Made by a program: the position numbers and the translations under genes. The notes beneath the pieces were generated by a model that made no database searches, was not told where the DNA came from, and saw nothing but the letters and a program-made list of their open reading frames with translations. A stretch of DNA of 13,069 nt from an uncultured Oscillospiraceae bacterium (GTDB lineage: Bacteria > Bacillota > Clostridia > Oscillospirales > Oscillospiraceae): the NCBI GenBank assembly GCA_934567115.1, contig CAKTJA010000024.1, positions 1 to 13,069 of the forward strand. The letters are read 5' to 3'. Position 1 is the stretch's first letter. Each line of letters starts with the position of its first letter. Of the stretch, positions 6,562 through 13,069 are shown one piece after another.

Positions 6562-8811
6562 TCAGCCGGCGGGGCGGTCCACCTTCATCACGCCGCTGAT
6601 CTGGTGCAGCCTGCGCATGACGGAGCCAAGCTGCTCGCTGCCGGAAACAAATATCTCAAGATGGATCAGGGCAAAGCCGTCCGCCGTCGATTTCGCGTTC
6701 AGGCCCGCCACGCGCGTCTGCGTGGACGAGAGCACGGCGGACACGTCCAGAACGAGATTGAGCCGATCCTTGGCGTAAATGTCCAGCGAGGTCTGATAGG
6801 ATTCCTTCACGTCCCTGCCCCACTCGACCTTGATCCATCGGCCGTACTCCTCCGGCTTGCGCCGCTCCGGCGCGGCGTTGGGACAGTCGGCGCGGTGAAC
6901 GCTGACGCCGTAGCCCCGGGTGATGAAGCCGACGATCTCGTCGCCGGGAACGGGCGTGCAGCACTTGGAAAATTTCACAAGGCAGTTGGAAAGCCCCTGC
7001 ACCACGATGCCCTGCTCGCTTTTTTCCCGCTTGGGCACAGCCGGGCGCGTCCGCTCCGGTTCGCCGGGAAGCGGAACGGTGGCGGCCCGCTCGACCTGAT
7101 GCCGCCGGCTGATGGCGTGCAGCTCGTCGCGGATGCGGTTGACGGCCTTCTGTGCGGAGAAGCCGCCGTAGCCGATGGCGGCGTACAGATCGTCCATGGT
7201 GCCGAACGAGGTCTTTTTCAAAAGCACCGGAAGCAGATCGTCGTTCGTCACCTCGGAGAGCGGAATGCCGAAATGCTTCAGCTCCGACTCGAAGGAGGCG
7301 CGGCCGTTGACGATGTTCTCCTCCCGCTTTTCCTTCTTGAACCACTGGCGGATCTTGCCGCGCGCCTCGCTCGACTTGGCGATCTGGAGCCAGTCGCGGC
7401 TCGGTCCGTGCGCGGCCTTCGTGGTGAGCACCTCCACCACGTCGCCGTTTTTCAGCTGATATTCAAGCGGGACGATGCGTCCGTTGACCTTCGCCCCGGT
7501 CATGCTGTTGCCCACCGCGGAGTGGATCGAGTACGCAAAGTCGATCGGCGTCGCCCCGGCGGGAAGATTCGTCACGTCGCCCCGGGGCGTGAACACAAAG
7601 ACCTCGTCCGAGAACATATCCACCTTGAGCGTGTGGATAAACTCCTCCGCGTCGGTATTCTCCTGATTTTCCAGAAGGCGGCGGACCCACTCGTAATTCT
7701 GCTCGTTGGCCCTGCCGGAGATGCCCTGCTTGTATTTCCAGTGGGCGGCCACGCCGTACTCGGCGACGTCGTGCATCTCCTGCGTGCGGATCTGGACCTC
7801 GAACATCACGCCGTCCGGCCCCATCACCGTGGTATGCAGCGACTGATAGCCGTTCGGCTTCGAGTTTGCGATATAGTCCTTGAAGCGGCCGAGCACGGGC
7901 CGGTAAAGATCGTGGATCACGCCCAGAACATTATAGCAGTCCGCCACCGTGTCCACGATAACGCGGAAGGCGAACAGGTCGAAAACCTCGTCCATCGTCT
8001 TGCTCTGGGCGTACATCTTGCGGTAAATGCTGTAGGGGTGCTTGGTGCGTCCGTACACGCGGCGGAAGGGGATGCCGTCCTTCGCCAGCTTCTCCTCGAT
8101 CTGCTTCTGGATCCGCTCCATAAACGCGCCGTACTCCCTCGCCTTGGCGGCAAGGGACTGCGTGATCTCCTGAAACGCGGTCGGATCGAGGTACTTGAGG
8201 GAAAGGTCCTCCAGCTCCCACTTCATGCGCTGCATACCGAGACGGTGCGCGATGGGCGCGTAGATCTCCATCGTCTCCAGCGATTTCTGCCGCTGCTTGT
8301 CGGTGGACTGGTACTCCATCGTGCGCATATTGTGCGTGCGGTCGGCGATCTTGATGAGGATCACGCGGATGTCCTTGGCCATCGCCATGAGCATCTTGCG
8401 CAGATTCTCCATCTGCTCCTCTTCCTTGGTGGTGTAGTGCACGCGGGTCAGCTTGGAGACGCCCTCGACAAGGTCCGCCACAGTGGGCGAAAAGCGCTTT
8501 GCGATGTCGTCATAGGTCGCGTCCGTGTCCTCGATGCAGTCGTGCAGAAGGGAGGCGATGATGGACTCGCTGTCAAGGTGCAGCTCCTCCGCCACGATCT
8601 GCGCAACGGCGATGGGATGCGTGACGAACGGAGAGCCGTCCTTCCGCCTCTGCTCGCCGTGATGCTCGGCCGCGTAGTGATAGGCCTCGTCGATCTTGGC
8701 GAAGTCCGCGCCGGGATTGTAGGCGCGGATGGTCTCGACCAGATGCGCGTACTGCCGTTCCACCATCGGGTCAATGGGGCGCTGCGCCGCGCCGTTTTCT
8801 TTTCCTGTCAT
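6562..8811 (-). CDS. rel: Bifunctional (p)ppGpp synthetase/hydrolase, Rel/SpoT family
   Basis: This stringent-response enzyme makes and degrades (p)ppGpp in response to amino-acid starvation at the ribosome. The 749-residue protein has all long-RSH domains: HD hydrolase (about 40-190) with H90-D91, E94-D95 and RTHNMRT (158-164); synthetase (about 245-360) with GRTKHPYSIYRKM (254-266), PNGYQSLHTT and EVQIRT; TGS (about 402-465); a CC/zinc-finger-like region with CCTP (617-620) and HRADCPN (639-645); and a C-terminal ACT domain (about 675-745). RFKD at 309-312 is the RxKD motif of bifunctional enzymes; synthesis-only RelA has an acidic ExDD there. The HD residues also look intact, so both activities are predicted. 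The ATG at 8811 overlaps the recJ stop as ATGA and has a G-rich ribosome site; an earlier in-frame ATG at 8859 would overlap recJ by 52 bases and adds an atypical basic tail. Confidence 0.97.
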   Translation of the reverse strand: MTGKENGAAQRPIDPMVERQYAHLVETIRAYNPGADFAKIDEAYHYAAEHHGEQRRKDGSPFVTHPIAVAQIVAEELHLDSESIIASLLHDCIEDTDATYDDIAKRFSPTVADLVEGVSKLTRVHYTTKEEEQMENLRKMLMAMAKDIRVILIKIADRTHNMRTMEYQSTDKQRQKSLETMEIYAPIAHRLGMQRMKWELEDLSLKYLDPTAFQEITQSLAAKAREYGAFMERIQKQIEEKLAKDGIPFRRVYGRTKHPYSIYRKMYAQSKTMDEVFDLFAFRVIVDTVADCYNVLGVIHDLYRPVLGRFKDYIANSKPNGYQSLHTTVMGPDGVMFEVQIRTQEMHDVAEYGVAAHWKYKQGISGRANEQNYEWVRRLLENQENTDAEEFIHTLKVDMFSDEVFVFTPRGDVTNLPAGATPIDFAYSIHSAVGNSMTGAKVNGRIVPLEYQLKNGDVVEVLTTKAAHGPSRDWLQIAKSSEARGKIRQWFKKEKREENIVNGRASFESELKHFGIPLSEVTNDDLLPVLLKKTSFGTMDDLYAAIGYGGFSAQKAVNRIRDELHAISRRHQVERAATVPLPGEPERTRPAVPKREKSEQGIVVQGLSNCLVKFSKCCTPVPGDEIVGFITRGYGVSVHRADCPNAAPERRKPEEYGRWIKVEWGRDVKESYQTSLDIYAKDRLNLVLDVSAVLSSTQTRVAGLNAKSTADGFALIHLEIFVSGSEQLGSVMRRLHQISGVMKVDRPAG

Positions 8812-10904
8812 ACCGGTCCCCCCCGAGCCGCGCCGTCCTGTCCGTCGCGCAGCGCGCAAAGATAGGGGCTGTCCTCCAGCTCCACATGCTTGCCGTTGCT
8901 CGTCAGGCGCAGCGTAATGTATTTATCGTTGCATTCCATGCTCAAAAGTCCGCGCTCGGCGAACACCTCCAGGCAAAGCGCCGTACGCAGAAAGCTCTCC
9001 GCGCCGAGCGCCTCGGCGGACAGGCGGCGCAAAAGCGGAAGTCGCGGAGCGGTGAGCGAATCGTCGGTCATGCGCTCCAGCGCGCGCCACACGCGCACAA
9101 ACTGCTCCCGCGAGGGCAGAAGGCGCGCCGCGTCCCGCGCGCTGATCCCGCCGCCGCGCACCAGCGTTTCACAAAGCGCAAGCTGCTCGGCCTCCCGCAT
9201 GCCCGGCTCGAGCGAGGCGCGCAGATCGACAAGCTGGAGCTGAAGGCTCCTGCTGCCGCGAAATTCGTTGACCTGAAGGTAAAACGCGGCGTCCACGCGG
9301 TCCCCCGCCGCCAGCGGGCACTCGCCCGGCGTGACGGAGAAAAATATCCCGTCGAAGCTGACGTGCCCCTTTTGCAGCCGGACCTTCAGATGCTTGTTCT
9401 GCCCAACGCCCTGCACGCTCTCCAGCCGCGCGCCGAGCAGGCAGAAGACCGGCCGGTTGTTGCCCGCGCCGTACGGCTCGAGCCGCGAAAGCTCCTCCGT
9501 CTCCTCCAGCGTAACGAGACCGGGCCGGGTCAGCGGCGCGTCGATCTCCAGCGAGGAGACGGGCGCCTCGTCGCCGCAGTGGGTGCGGACGTACTGATTG
9601 ATCCGCTTGCGGAAGGCGGGGATATTCTCCTCCTTTATGGTAAAGCCGGCGGCAAGCTCGTGCCCGCCGAAGCCGACGAGAAGATCGCTGCACGACTCCA
9701 GCGCCGCAAAAAGGTTGAAGCCGCCGTAGCTGCGGCAGGAGCCCTTCCCGGTCCCTCCGGAGAGGTGGATCATGAAGCTTGGGCAGGAAAATTTTTCGGA
9801 AAGGCGCGAGGCGACGATGCCGACCACGCCCTGATGCCACTCCTCGCTCGCAAGCACGAGCGCGGAGCGCTCGTCCGGGGCGAGCGTCTCCATCTGCTCC
9901 ACGGCGCAGCGGAAAATATTCTGCTCGACGCTCTGCCGTTCGCGGTTGAGGTCGCAAAGCTCCCTCGCAAGCCGCTCCGCCTTCGCGGGATCGTCCGTGA
10001 GCAGAAGCTCGGCGGCAAGCTCGGCGCGGCCCATCCGCCCGGCGGCGTTGATGCGCGGCGCAAGAATGAAGCCCACCTGCACCGACGAGACCGGGCGGCT
10101 GTTCAGCCCAGCTTCGCGCAGCAGCGCGTGCAGCCCGGTAAAATCGCAGTGGTCGATCCCCTCCAGCCCTGCCTGAACGATGGTCCGGTTCTCGCCCTCC
10201 ATGCGCATAACGTCGGCGATCGTGCCGATGGCGGCCAGCGTGCAGTACCGGGAAAACAGCGCGCTCTCGCGCTCCGGTCCGCCGAGGGCGAGCACCAGCT
10301 CCAGCGCAACGCCGACCCCCGCAAGGTGCTTGAACGGAAAGGCGCAGTCCGGCCGGTGCGGATCGACCACCGCGGCGGCGTCCGGAAGGGTCTCCTTGCA
10401 CTCGTGATGGTCGGTGATGACAAGGTCCACGCCAAGCGTTTTCGCGTAGGCGGTCTCCTCCACGCCGGTAATGCCGCAGTCCACCGTGACGATCAGCGTC
10501 ACGCCCTGCTCCGCCAGCGCGCGGATGGCGTCGCAGCCAAGGCCGTAGCCCTCCTCTATGCGGCGCGGGATGTGCATGACAACGTCCGCCCCGCGCGAGC
10601 GCAGGTAGTCGGTCAGCAGACAGGTGGAGGTGATCCCGTCTACATCGTAATCCCCGAAAACCGCGATGGTCTCCCCCTCCGCCAGCGCGCGGGAGATGCG
10701 CCCGACCGCCTTGTCCATATCACGCATGAGAAGGGGAGAATGGAGCAGCGCGCGCTCCCGGTCCAGATACGCGGCGGCCTGTTCGGGCGTGACCGCCCCG
10801 CGCGAGACCAGCACGCTTGAAACAAGATAAGGGTAACCCGCTTCCATCAGCGCCTCGACCCCGGCTTCATCCAACGAGGGGATGAGCCAGCGTTCGTATT
10901 TCAT
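8808..10904 (-). CDS. recJ: Single-stranded-DNA-specific 5'-3' exonuclease RecJ
   Basis: RecJ degrades single-stranded DNA 5' to 3' in recombination, mismatch and base-excision repair. The 698-residue protein shows the DHH phosphoesterase core: DYDVDG (85-90), VDCG (141-144), DHH (165-167), a later metal-ligand region IGTIADVM (226-233), and RINAAGRMGRAE (284-295). The DHHA1 domain follows with GSCRSYGGFNLF (388-399) and GFGGHELAAG (411-420). An OB-fold-like region occupies about 455-560, and the last 130 residues form a helical C-terminal domain as seen in Firmicutes RecJ. The ATG has GGAGG seven bases upstream and is the first gene after the extended -10 promoter at 10960-10988. Its TGA overlaps the rel ATG by four bases. 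In B. subtilis apt sits between recJ and relA; here no apt gene is present. Confidence 0.97.
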   Translation of the reverse strand: MKYERWLIPSLDEAGVEALMEAGYPYLVSSVLVSRGAVTPEQAAAYLDRERALLHSPLLMRDMDKAVGRISRALAEGETIAVFGDYDVDGITSTCLLTDYLRSRGADVVMHIPRRIEEGYGLGCDAIRALAEQGVTLIVTVDCGITGVEETAYAKTLGVDLVITDHHECKETLPDAAAVVDPHRPDCAFPFKHLAGVGVALELVLALGGPERESALFSRYCTLAAIGTIADVMRMEGENRTIVQAGLEGIDHCDFTGLHALLREAGLNSRPVSSVQVGFILAPRINAAGRMGRAELAAELLLTDDPAKAERLARELCDLNRERQSVEQNIFRCAVEQMETLAPDERSALVLASEEWHQGVVGIVASRLSEKFSCPSFMIHLSGGTGKGSCRSYGGFNLFAALESCSDLLVGFGGHELAAGFTIKEENIPAFRKRINQYVRTHCGDEAPVSSLEIDAPLTRPGLVTLEETEELSRLEPYGAGNNRPVFCLLGARLESVQGVGQNKHLKVRLQKGHVSFDGIFFSVTPGECPLAAGDRVDAAFYLQVNEFRGSRSLQLQLVDLRASLEPGMREAEQLALCETLVRGGGISARDAARLLPSREQFVRVWRALERMTDDSLTAPRLPLLRRLSAEALGAESFLRTALCLEVFAERGLLSMECNDKYITLRLTSNGKHVELEDSPYLCALRDGQDGAARGGPV

Positions 10905-10959
10905 CGACAGACCTCCAATCTGTACGGCGCAGAAGCCGCAGATACTAATTCAACTTAAT

Positions 10960-10988
10960 ATTATAGCAAACAACGCGGGAAAGGTAAA
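10960..10988 (-). promoter_or_regulatory. Promoter of the recJ-led operon (extended -10)
   Basis: On the minus strand a perfect TATAAT (10965-10960) is preceded by TG plus one base, forming an extended -10. TTTACC (10988-10983) lies 17 bases upstream and matches four of six -35 positions. Transcription would start near 10953, giving a leader of about 48 bases with GGAGG close to the recJ ATG. It is the only clear minus-strand promoter seen for the eight downstream genes; internal promoters inside coding sequence cannot be excluded. Confidence 0.75.
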
Positions 10989-11003
10989 GAGAAAATTAGG
11001 CCT

Positions 11004-11056
11004 CCCGCGCGCGGGTCCGCCCCGTCCGCCGCAGGGCGGAAGGGCGGCGCGGCCGC
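11004..11056. other. GC-rich inverted repeats between the two divergent promoters
   Basis: Three palindromic elements are packed together. CCCGCGCGCGGG (11004-11015) is a perfect 12-base palindrome. Next, CCGCCC and TCCGCC (11017-11022, 11025-11030) pair with GGCGGA and GGGCGG (11035-11040, 11042-11047), giving a 12-pair stem with a 2x1 internal loop and a GCAG tetraloop. GCGGCCGC (11049-11056) is a perfect 8-base palindrome abutting the -35 of the rightward promoter. None is followed by a T-run on either strand, so these are not standard terminators. They lie upstream of both predicted start sites and should mostly not be transcribed; a protein-binding or DNA-structural role is possible but unproven. 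Confidence 0.6.
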
Positions 11057-11085
11057 TTGACGGATCGCAGGGCAGGTGATATACT
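11057..11085 (+). promoter_or_regulatory. Strong rightward promoter P1 (distal XRE promoter)
   Basis: TTGACG (11057-11062) and TATACT (11080-11085) are spaced by exactly 17 bases. Each matches five of six consensus positions, and the -10 is extended by TG at 11077-11078. The predicted start is at about G11091 or G11092. This leaves a leader of about 115 bases before the XRE start codon, beginning directly with a stable stem-loop. No upstream gene on this strand needs it, so it most likely drives the XRE gene and perhaps lepA. Confidence 0.75.
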
Positions 11086-11091
11086 GCTTTG

Positions 11092-11119
11092 GCCCTGTCG
11101 CCGGATACGGCGCAGCGGC
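11092..11119 (+). other. Bulged stem-loop at the predicted 5' end of the P1 transcript
   Basis: Bases 11092-11103 pair with 11108-11119 to give 11 base pairs, closed by a GATA loop and interrupted by two single-base bulges (T11098 and C11116). The inner arms are CGCCG and CGGCG. The stem begins at the predicted first base of the transcript from P1. It is followed by AGGAAATTTTG, not a T-run, so it is not a typical terminator. A 5'-end protecting structure or a protein site are both possible. Confidence 0.55.
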
Positions 11120-11135
11120 AGGAAATTTTGAAAAA

Positions 11136-11148
11136 TTGTAATTTACAA
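11136..11148. promoter_or_regulatory. Putative XRE operator O1, perfect palindrome
   Basis: TTGTAA-T-TTACAA is a perfect inverted repeat with six-base arms around one central base. It covers the -35 hexamer of the proximal promoter P2. Small AT-rich dyads of this type directly upstream of XRE-family genes are typical autoregulatory operators. A near copy lies 42 bases downstream. Confidence 0.55.
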
Positions 11149-11170
11149 AAAGTATAAAACGTGTTACTCT
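11142..11170 (+). promoter_or_regulatory. Proximal rightward promoter P2 of the XRE gene
   Basis: TTTACA (11142-11147; five of six) is followed after 17 bases by TACTCT (11165-11170; only three of six), but with a TG extension at 11062+100 (11162-11163). The start would fall near 11177, giving a 30-base leader. An alternative pairing is TTGAAA (11128-11133) with TATAAA (11153-11158) at a long 19-base spacing. The -35 overlaps operator O1, and the start site abuts operator O2. Confidence 0.45.
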
Positions 11171-11178
11171 ATACCTGC

Positions 11179-11189
11179 TGTAATTTGCA
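11179..11189. promoter_or_regulatory. Putative XRE operator O2, near copy of O1
   Basis: TGTAATTTGCA repeats ten of the eleven central bases of O1 (TGTAATTTACA at 11137-11147) and is less symmetric because of the single A-to-G change. The centres of the two motifs (11142 and 11184) are 42 bases apart, which is four turns of B-DNA. O2 lies just after the predicted P2 start and upstream of the ribosome site. Repression by a dimer pair binding both sites is an inference. Confidence 0.5.
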
Positions 11190-11206
11190 CAGAGAGGAAA
11201 AAGCGA

Positions 11207-11896
11207 ATGAACGCAGATTTTTCACGCACGCTGGCGCTGCTGCGTCAGGAAAAGGAGATCTCCCAGCGCAAGGCCGCCGCAGACCTCGGCATTTCTCAGG
11301 CTCTGCTCAGCCACTATGAAAACGGCGTACGCGAGCCGGGCCTTGCCTTCGTCAGGCGCGCCTGCGACTACTACCGCGTGTCGGCGGACTATCTGCTCGG
11401 CCGCACGCTCGACCGCAGCGGCGGCATCATCGACTCCGAAGAGCTGTACGACTCGAGCGAGGAGAAGGGGAGCCTTCGCGGGAGCATTGCCGCGACGCTG
11501 CAAAAAAAGCTGCTGGTCAACACGATCAGCCTGCTTTTCGAGCTGCTCGGCCGCACCGGGAGCCGGGAGGCCATCACCTCTGCGGGACAGTATCTCAGCG
11601 CGGCGGTCTACCCGGTCTACCGCATGCTGCACCGCGCCGCCGGTGAAAAGGACGCCTTTTTCGCGCTTGACGCGGCGGCGTTCTCCGCCGGGGCGAGCGA
11701 CGCCGCGATGCTCCGCTGCCGCGCCGCGTGCCGCCGCGCGCTGGAGGCGCATGCCCGCGAGGGGGGCGCGTTCCCCGCGATGGACGCCGAAACGCTCACC
11801 GGGAGCTATCCCGGCCTCGCCCAAAGCGTTACGCAGGTGCTGCACACCACGGACGAGGCGGCGCTCGAGCTGTTCCGGGACCCCAGACCCTCCTGA
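11207..11896 (+). CDS. XRE-family helix-turn-helix transcriptional regulator
   Basis: The 229-residue protein begins with a canonical Cro/C1-type DNA-binding domain (about 7-65). Its helix 2 is [11 protein letters not shown] (20-30), the recognition helix [10 protein letters not shown] (31-40), followed by [25 protein letters not shown], the typical ending of this domain. Residues 75-90 form a charged linker. The remaining 140 residues are predicted mostly helical and rich in alanine and arginine, and I recognise no known ligand, peptidase or dimerisation domain there. AGAGAGG lies nine bases before the ATG. The upstream region carries two promoters and two matching operator-like sites, so autoregulation is likely. 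It is transcribed away from recJ and towards lepA, which starts 53 bases after its stop. Its wider targets are unknown. Confidence 0.85.
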   Translation: MNADFSRTLALLRQEKEISQRKAAADLGISQALLSHYENGVREPGLAFVRRACDYYRVSADYLLGRTLDRSGGIIDSEELYDSSEEKGSLRGSIAATLQKKLLVNTISLLFELLGRTGSREAITSAGQYLSAAVYPVYRMLHRAAGEKDAFFALDAAAFSAGASDAAMLRCRAACRRALEAHAREGGAFPAMDAETLTGSYPGLAQSVTQVLHTTDEAALELFRDPRPS

Positions 11897-11915
11897 GCGA
11901 GGGGCCGCGTTTTTT
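11888..11915 (+). terminator. Weak possible intrinsic terminator at the XRE stop codon
   Basis: CCCTC (11888-11892) can pair with GAGGG (11899-11903) around a six-base loop that contains the TGA stop. A run of six T (11910-11915) follows after GCCGCG. The stem has only five pairs and the T-run begins six bases beyond it, so it departs from a good intrinsic terminator. An alternative pairing of CCCC (11881-11884) with GGGG (11901-11904) is also possible. Partial read-through into lepA is likely even if it works. Confidence 0.3.
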
Positions 11916-11949
11916 CTATTCTTCCAATATCAGTCAGGAGCATTCGCCT

Positions 11950-13069
11950 ATGAACGCACAGAATATCCGCAACTTTTCCATCATCGCCCACATCGACCAC
12001 GGTAAATCCACGCTGGCGGACCGCCTGCTGGAAAAATGCAACGCCGTCAGCGCGCGGGAAATGGAGGATCAGATCCTCGACAATATGGAGCTTGAGCGCG
12101 AGCGCGGCATTACCATCAAGGCGCGCGCCGTCACCTTCGACTACACCGCGCAGAACGGCGAGGTCTATACCCTCAACCTCATCGACACGCCCGGACACGT
12201 CGACTTCAACTACGAGGTCTCGCGCTCTCTGGCCGCGTGCGAGGGCGCGCTTCTGATCGTGGACGCGTCGCAGGGCATCGAGGCGCAGACGCTTGCAAAC
12301 ACCTATCTCGCCATGGAGCACGAGCTTGAGATCCGCCCCGTCATCAACAAGATCGACCTTCCCGCCGCCGACCCGGGCCGCGTGAAGGAGGAGATCGAAA
12401 ACATTCTCGCCCTTCCCGCCGAGGACGCGCCGGAGATCTCTGCCAAGCTCGGGCTTAACATCGACGCGGTGCTTGAGGACATCGTGCACAACCTGCCCGC
12501 GCCCAAGGGCGACCCCAAGGCCCCTCTCAAGGCGCTGATCTTCGACAGCTTTTACGACGCGTATCGCGGCGTGATCGTCTATATGCGCATCAAGGACGGA
12601 ACGATCCGCCCGGGCATGGAGATCCGGATGATGGCCACCGGCGCGACGTTCAAGGTGCTCGAGTGCGGCATCATGCGCCCGCTGGGGCTTGAGCCGGCCG
12701 CGCAGCTTGAGGCCGGTCAGGTCGGCTACTTCACCGCCAGCATCAAGGACGTGCACGAAACGCAGATCGGCGACACCGTCACCGGCGCGGAAAATCCCGC
12801 CGCCGAGCCGCTGCCCGGCTATCGCAAGGTGCGCTCGATGGTCTACTGCGGCATTTACACCGAGGACGGCAGCAAGTACCCGGACCTGCGCGACGCGCTG
12901 GAAAAGCTCCAGCTCAACGACGCGAGCCTGACCTTCGAGCCGGAATCCTCCGCCGCGCTCGGCTTCGGCTTCCGCTGCGGCTTCCTCGGCATGCTGCACA
13001 TGGAGGTCATTCAGGAGCGGCTTGAGCGTGAGTTTGACCTCGACCTCGTTACGACGCTGCCGAGCGAGA
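11950..13069 (+). CDS. lepA: Elongation factor 4 (LepA), N-terminal 373 codons; truncated by the window end
   Basis: LepA is a ribosome-bound GTPase related to EF-G that affects initiation and elongation under stress. The visible part starts [20 protein letters not shown] and has all G motifs: G1 AHIDHGKS (13-20), G2 RGIT (52-55), G3 DTPGH (79-83), G4 NKID (133-136) and G5 SAK (164-166). EF-Tu domain-2-like sequence follows. Near 343-360 it has the LepA-typical [18 protein letters not shown]. About 230 residues of the usual 600, including the LepA-specific C-terminal domain, lie beyond the window. CAGGAG stands nine bases before the ATG. The last visible residues read TTLPSE where many family members have TTAPSV; this may be natural variation. 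No clear own promoter is visible in the 53-base gap after the XRE gene. Confidence 0.97.
   Translation, partial: MNAQNIRNFSIIAHIDHGKSTLADRLLEKCNAVSAREMEDQILDNMELERERGITIKARAVTFDYTAQNGEVYTLNLIDTPGHVDFNYEVSRSLAACEGALLIVDASQGIEAQTLANTYLAMEHELEIRPVINKIDLPAADPGRVKEEIENILALPAEDAPEISAKLGLNIDAVLEDIVHNLPAPKGDPKAPLKALIFDSFYDAYRGVIVYMRIKDGTIRPGMEIRMMATGATFKVLECGIMRPLGLEPAAQLEAGQVGYFTASIKDVHETQIGDTVTGAENPAAEPLPGYRKVRSMVYCGIYTEDGSKYPDLRDALEKLQLNDASLTFEPESSAALGFGFRCGFLGMLHMEVIQERLEREFDLDLVTTLPSE

Noticed and set aside
8812..8859. Upstream in-frame start that would extend Rel by 16 residues
   Set aside because: It would overlap recJ by 52 bases and add a basic Arg/Gly-rich tail not typical of Rel. The ATG at 8811 gives the common ATGA coupling and a G-rich ribosome site.
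6604..8865. A 753-codon plus-strand open frame covering nearly all of rel on the opposite strand
   Set aside because: rel is unambiguous on the minus strand with every domain motif. Its GC-rich codon use makes TTA, CTA and TCA codons rare, which removes stops from the antisense frame. The antisense product is low-complexity, rich in Arg, Ala, His and Leu, with no recognisable domain.
8886..10820. A 644-codon plus-strand open frame opposite recJ
   Set aside because: Same explanation: a shadow of the recJ coding sequence without family features or a supported ribosome site.
11017..11119. The GC-rich hairpins as transcription terminators or a riboswitch
   Set aside because: No T-run follows any of the stems on either strand, two of the elements lie upstream of both predicted starts, and I recognise no known riboswitch or T-box core.
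11806..12999. A 397-codon minus-strand open frame opposite lepA
   Set aside because: lepA has all GTPase motifs on the plus strand; the antisense frame is a composition artefact.
1..13069. Mobile elements, CRISPR arrays, toxin-antitoxin or defence islands
   Set aside because: No transposase, integrase, terminal inverted repeats with target duplications, spaced direct repeats or defence-type proteins were seen; gene content and composition are uniform and housekeeping in character.

Overview
The window looks like chromosomal housekeeping DNA from a GC-rich member of the Clostridia, most likely Oscillospiraceae/Ruminococcaceae-like. The basis is the gene set (HemZ-type radical SAM enzyme, SpoVB/YabM-type flippase, bifunctional Rel, short Firmicutes-type glucose-6-phosphate isomerase, Dtd), the high GC content, and strong AGGAGG-type ribosome binding sites. 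This placement is an inference from protein style; no rRNA or tRNA gene is present. I see no mobile element, CRISPR array, prophage or defence gene.

Layout. From 10904 down to 91, eight genes run on the minus strand with gaps of 2 to 33 bases or a 4-base overlap: recJ, rel, pgi, dtd, an MBL-fold hydrolase, hemZ, a purine nucleoside phosphorylase and a SpoVB-like membrane protein. They look like one operon driven by a good extended -10 promoter at 10960-10988. Bases 1-90 are AT-rich and hold only a possible start of another minus-strand gene at base 12. To the right, on the plus strand, are an XRE-family regulator (11207-11896) and the first 373 codons of lepA, which runs off the window.

The 302-base gap between recJ and the XRE gene is the most structured DNA here. 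It holds the recJ promoter, two GC-rich inverted repeats, a near-consensus promoter pointing right (11057-11085), a bulged hairpin beginning at that promoter's predicted start site, and a second promoter. The second promoter is flanked by two copies of an 11-base motif, TGTAATTTRCA, whose centres are exactly 42 bases apart. This suggests autoregulation by the XRE protein.

How the genes fit together. recJ-rel-dtd is a widespread Firmicutes core (DNA repair, (p)ppGpp control, removal of D-amino acids from tRNA). pgi, a glyoxalase-like hydrolase, hemZ, a nucleoside phosphorylase and a lipid-linked precursor flippase have been added to it. LepA is a translation factor. I found no convincing undescribed multi-gene system. 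The leads worth following are the regulatory architecture of the divergent gap and the unusual content of the operon.
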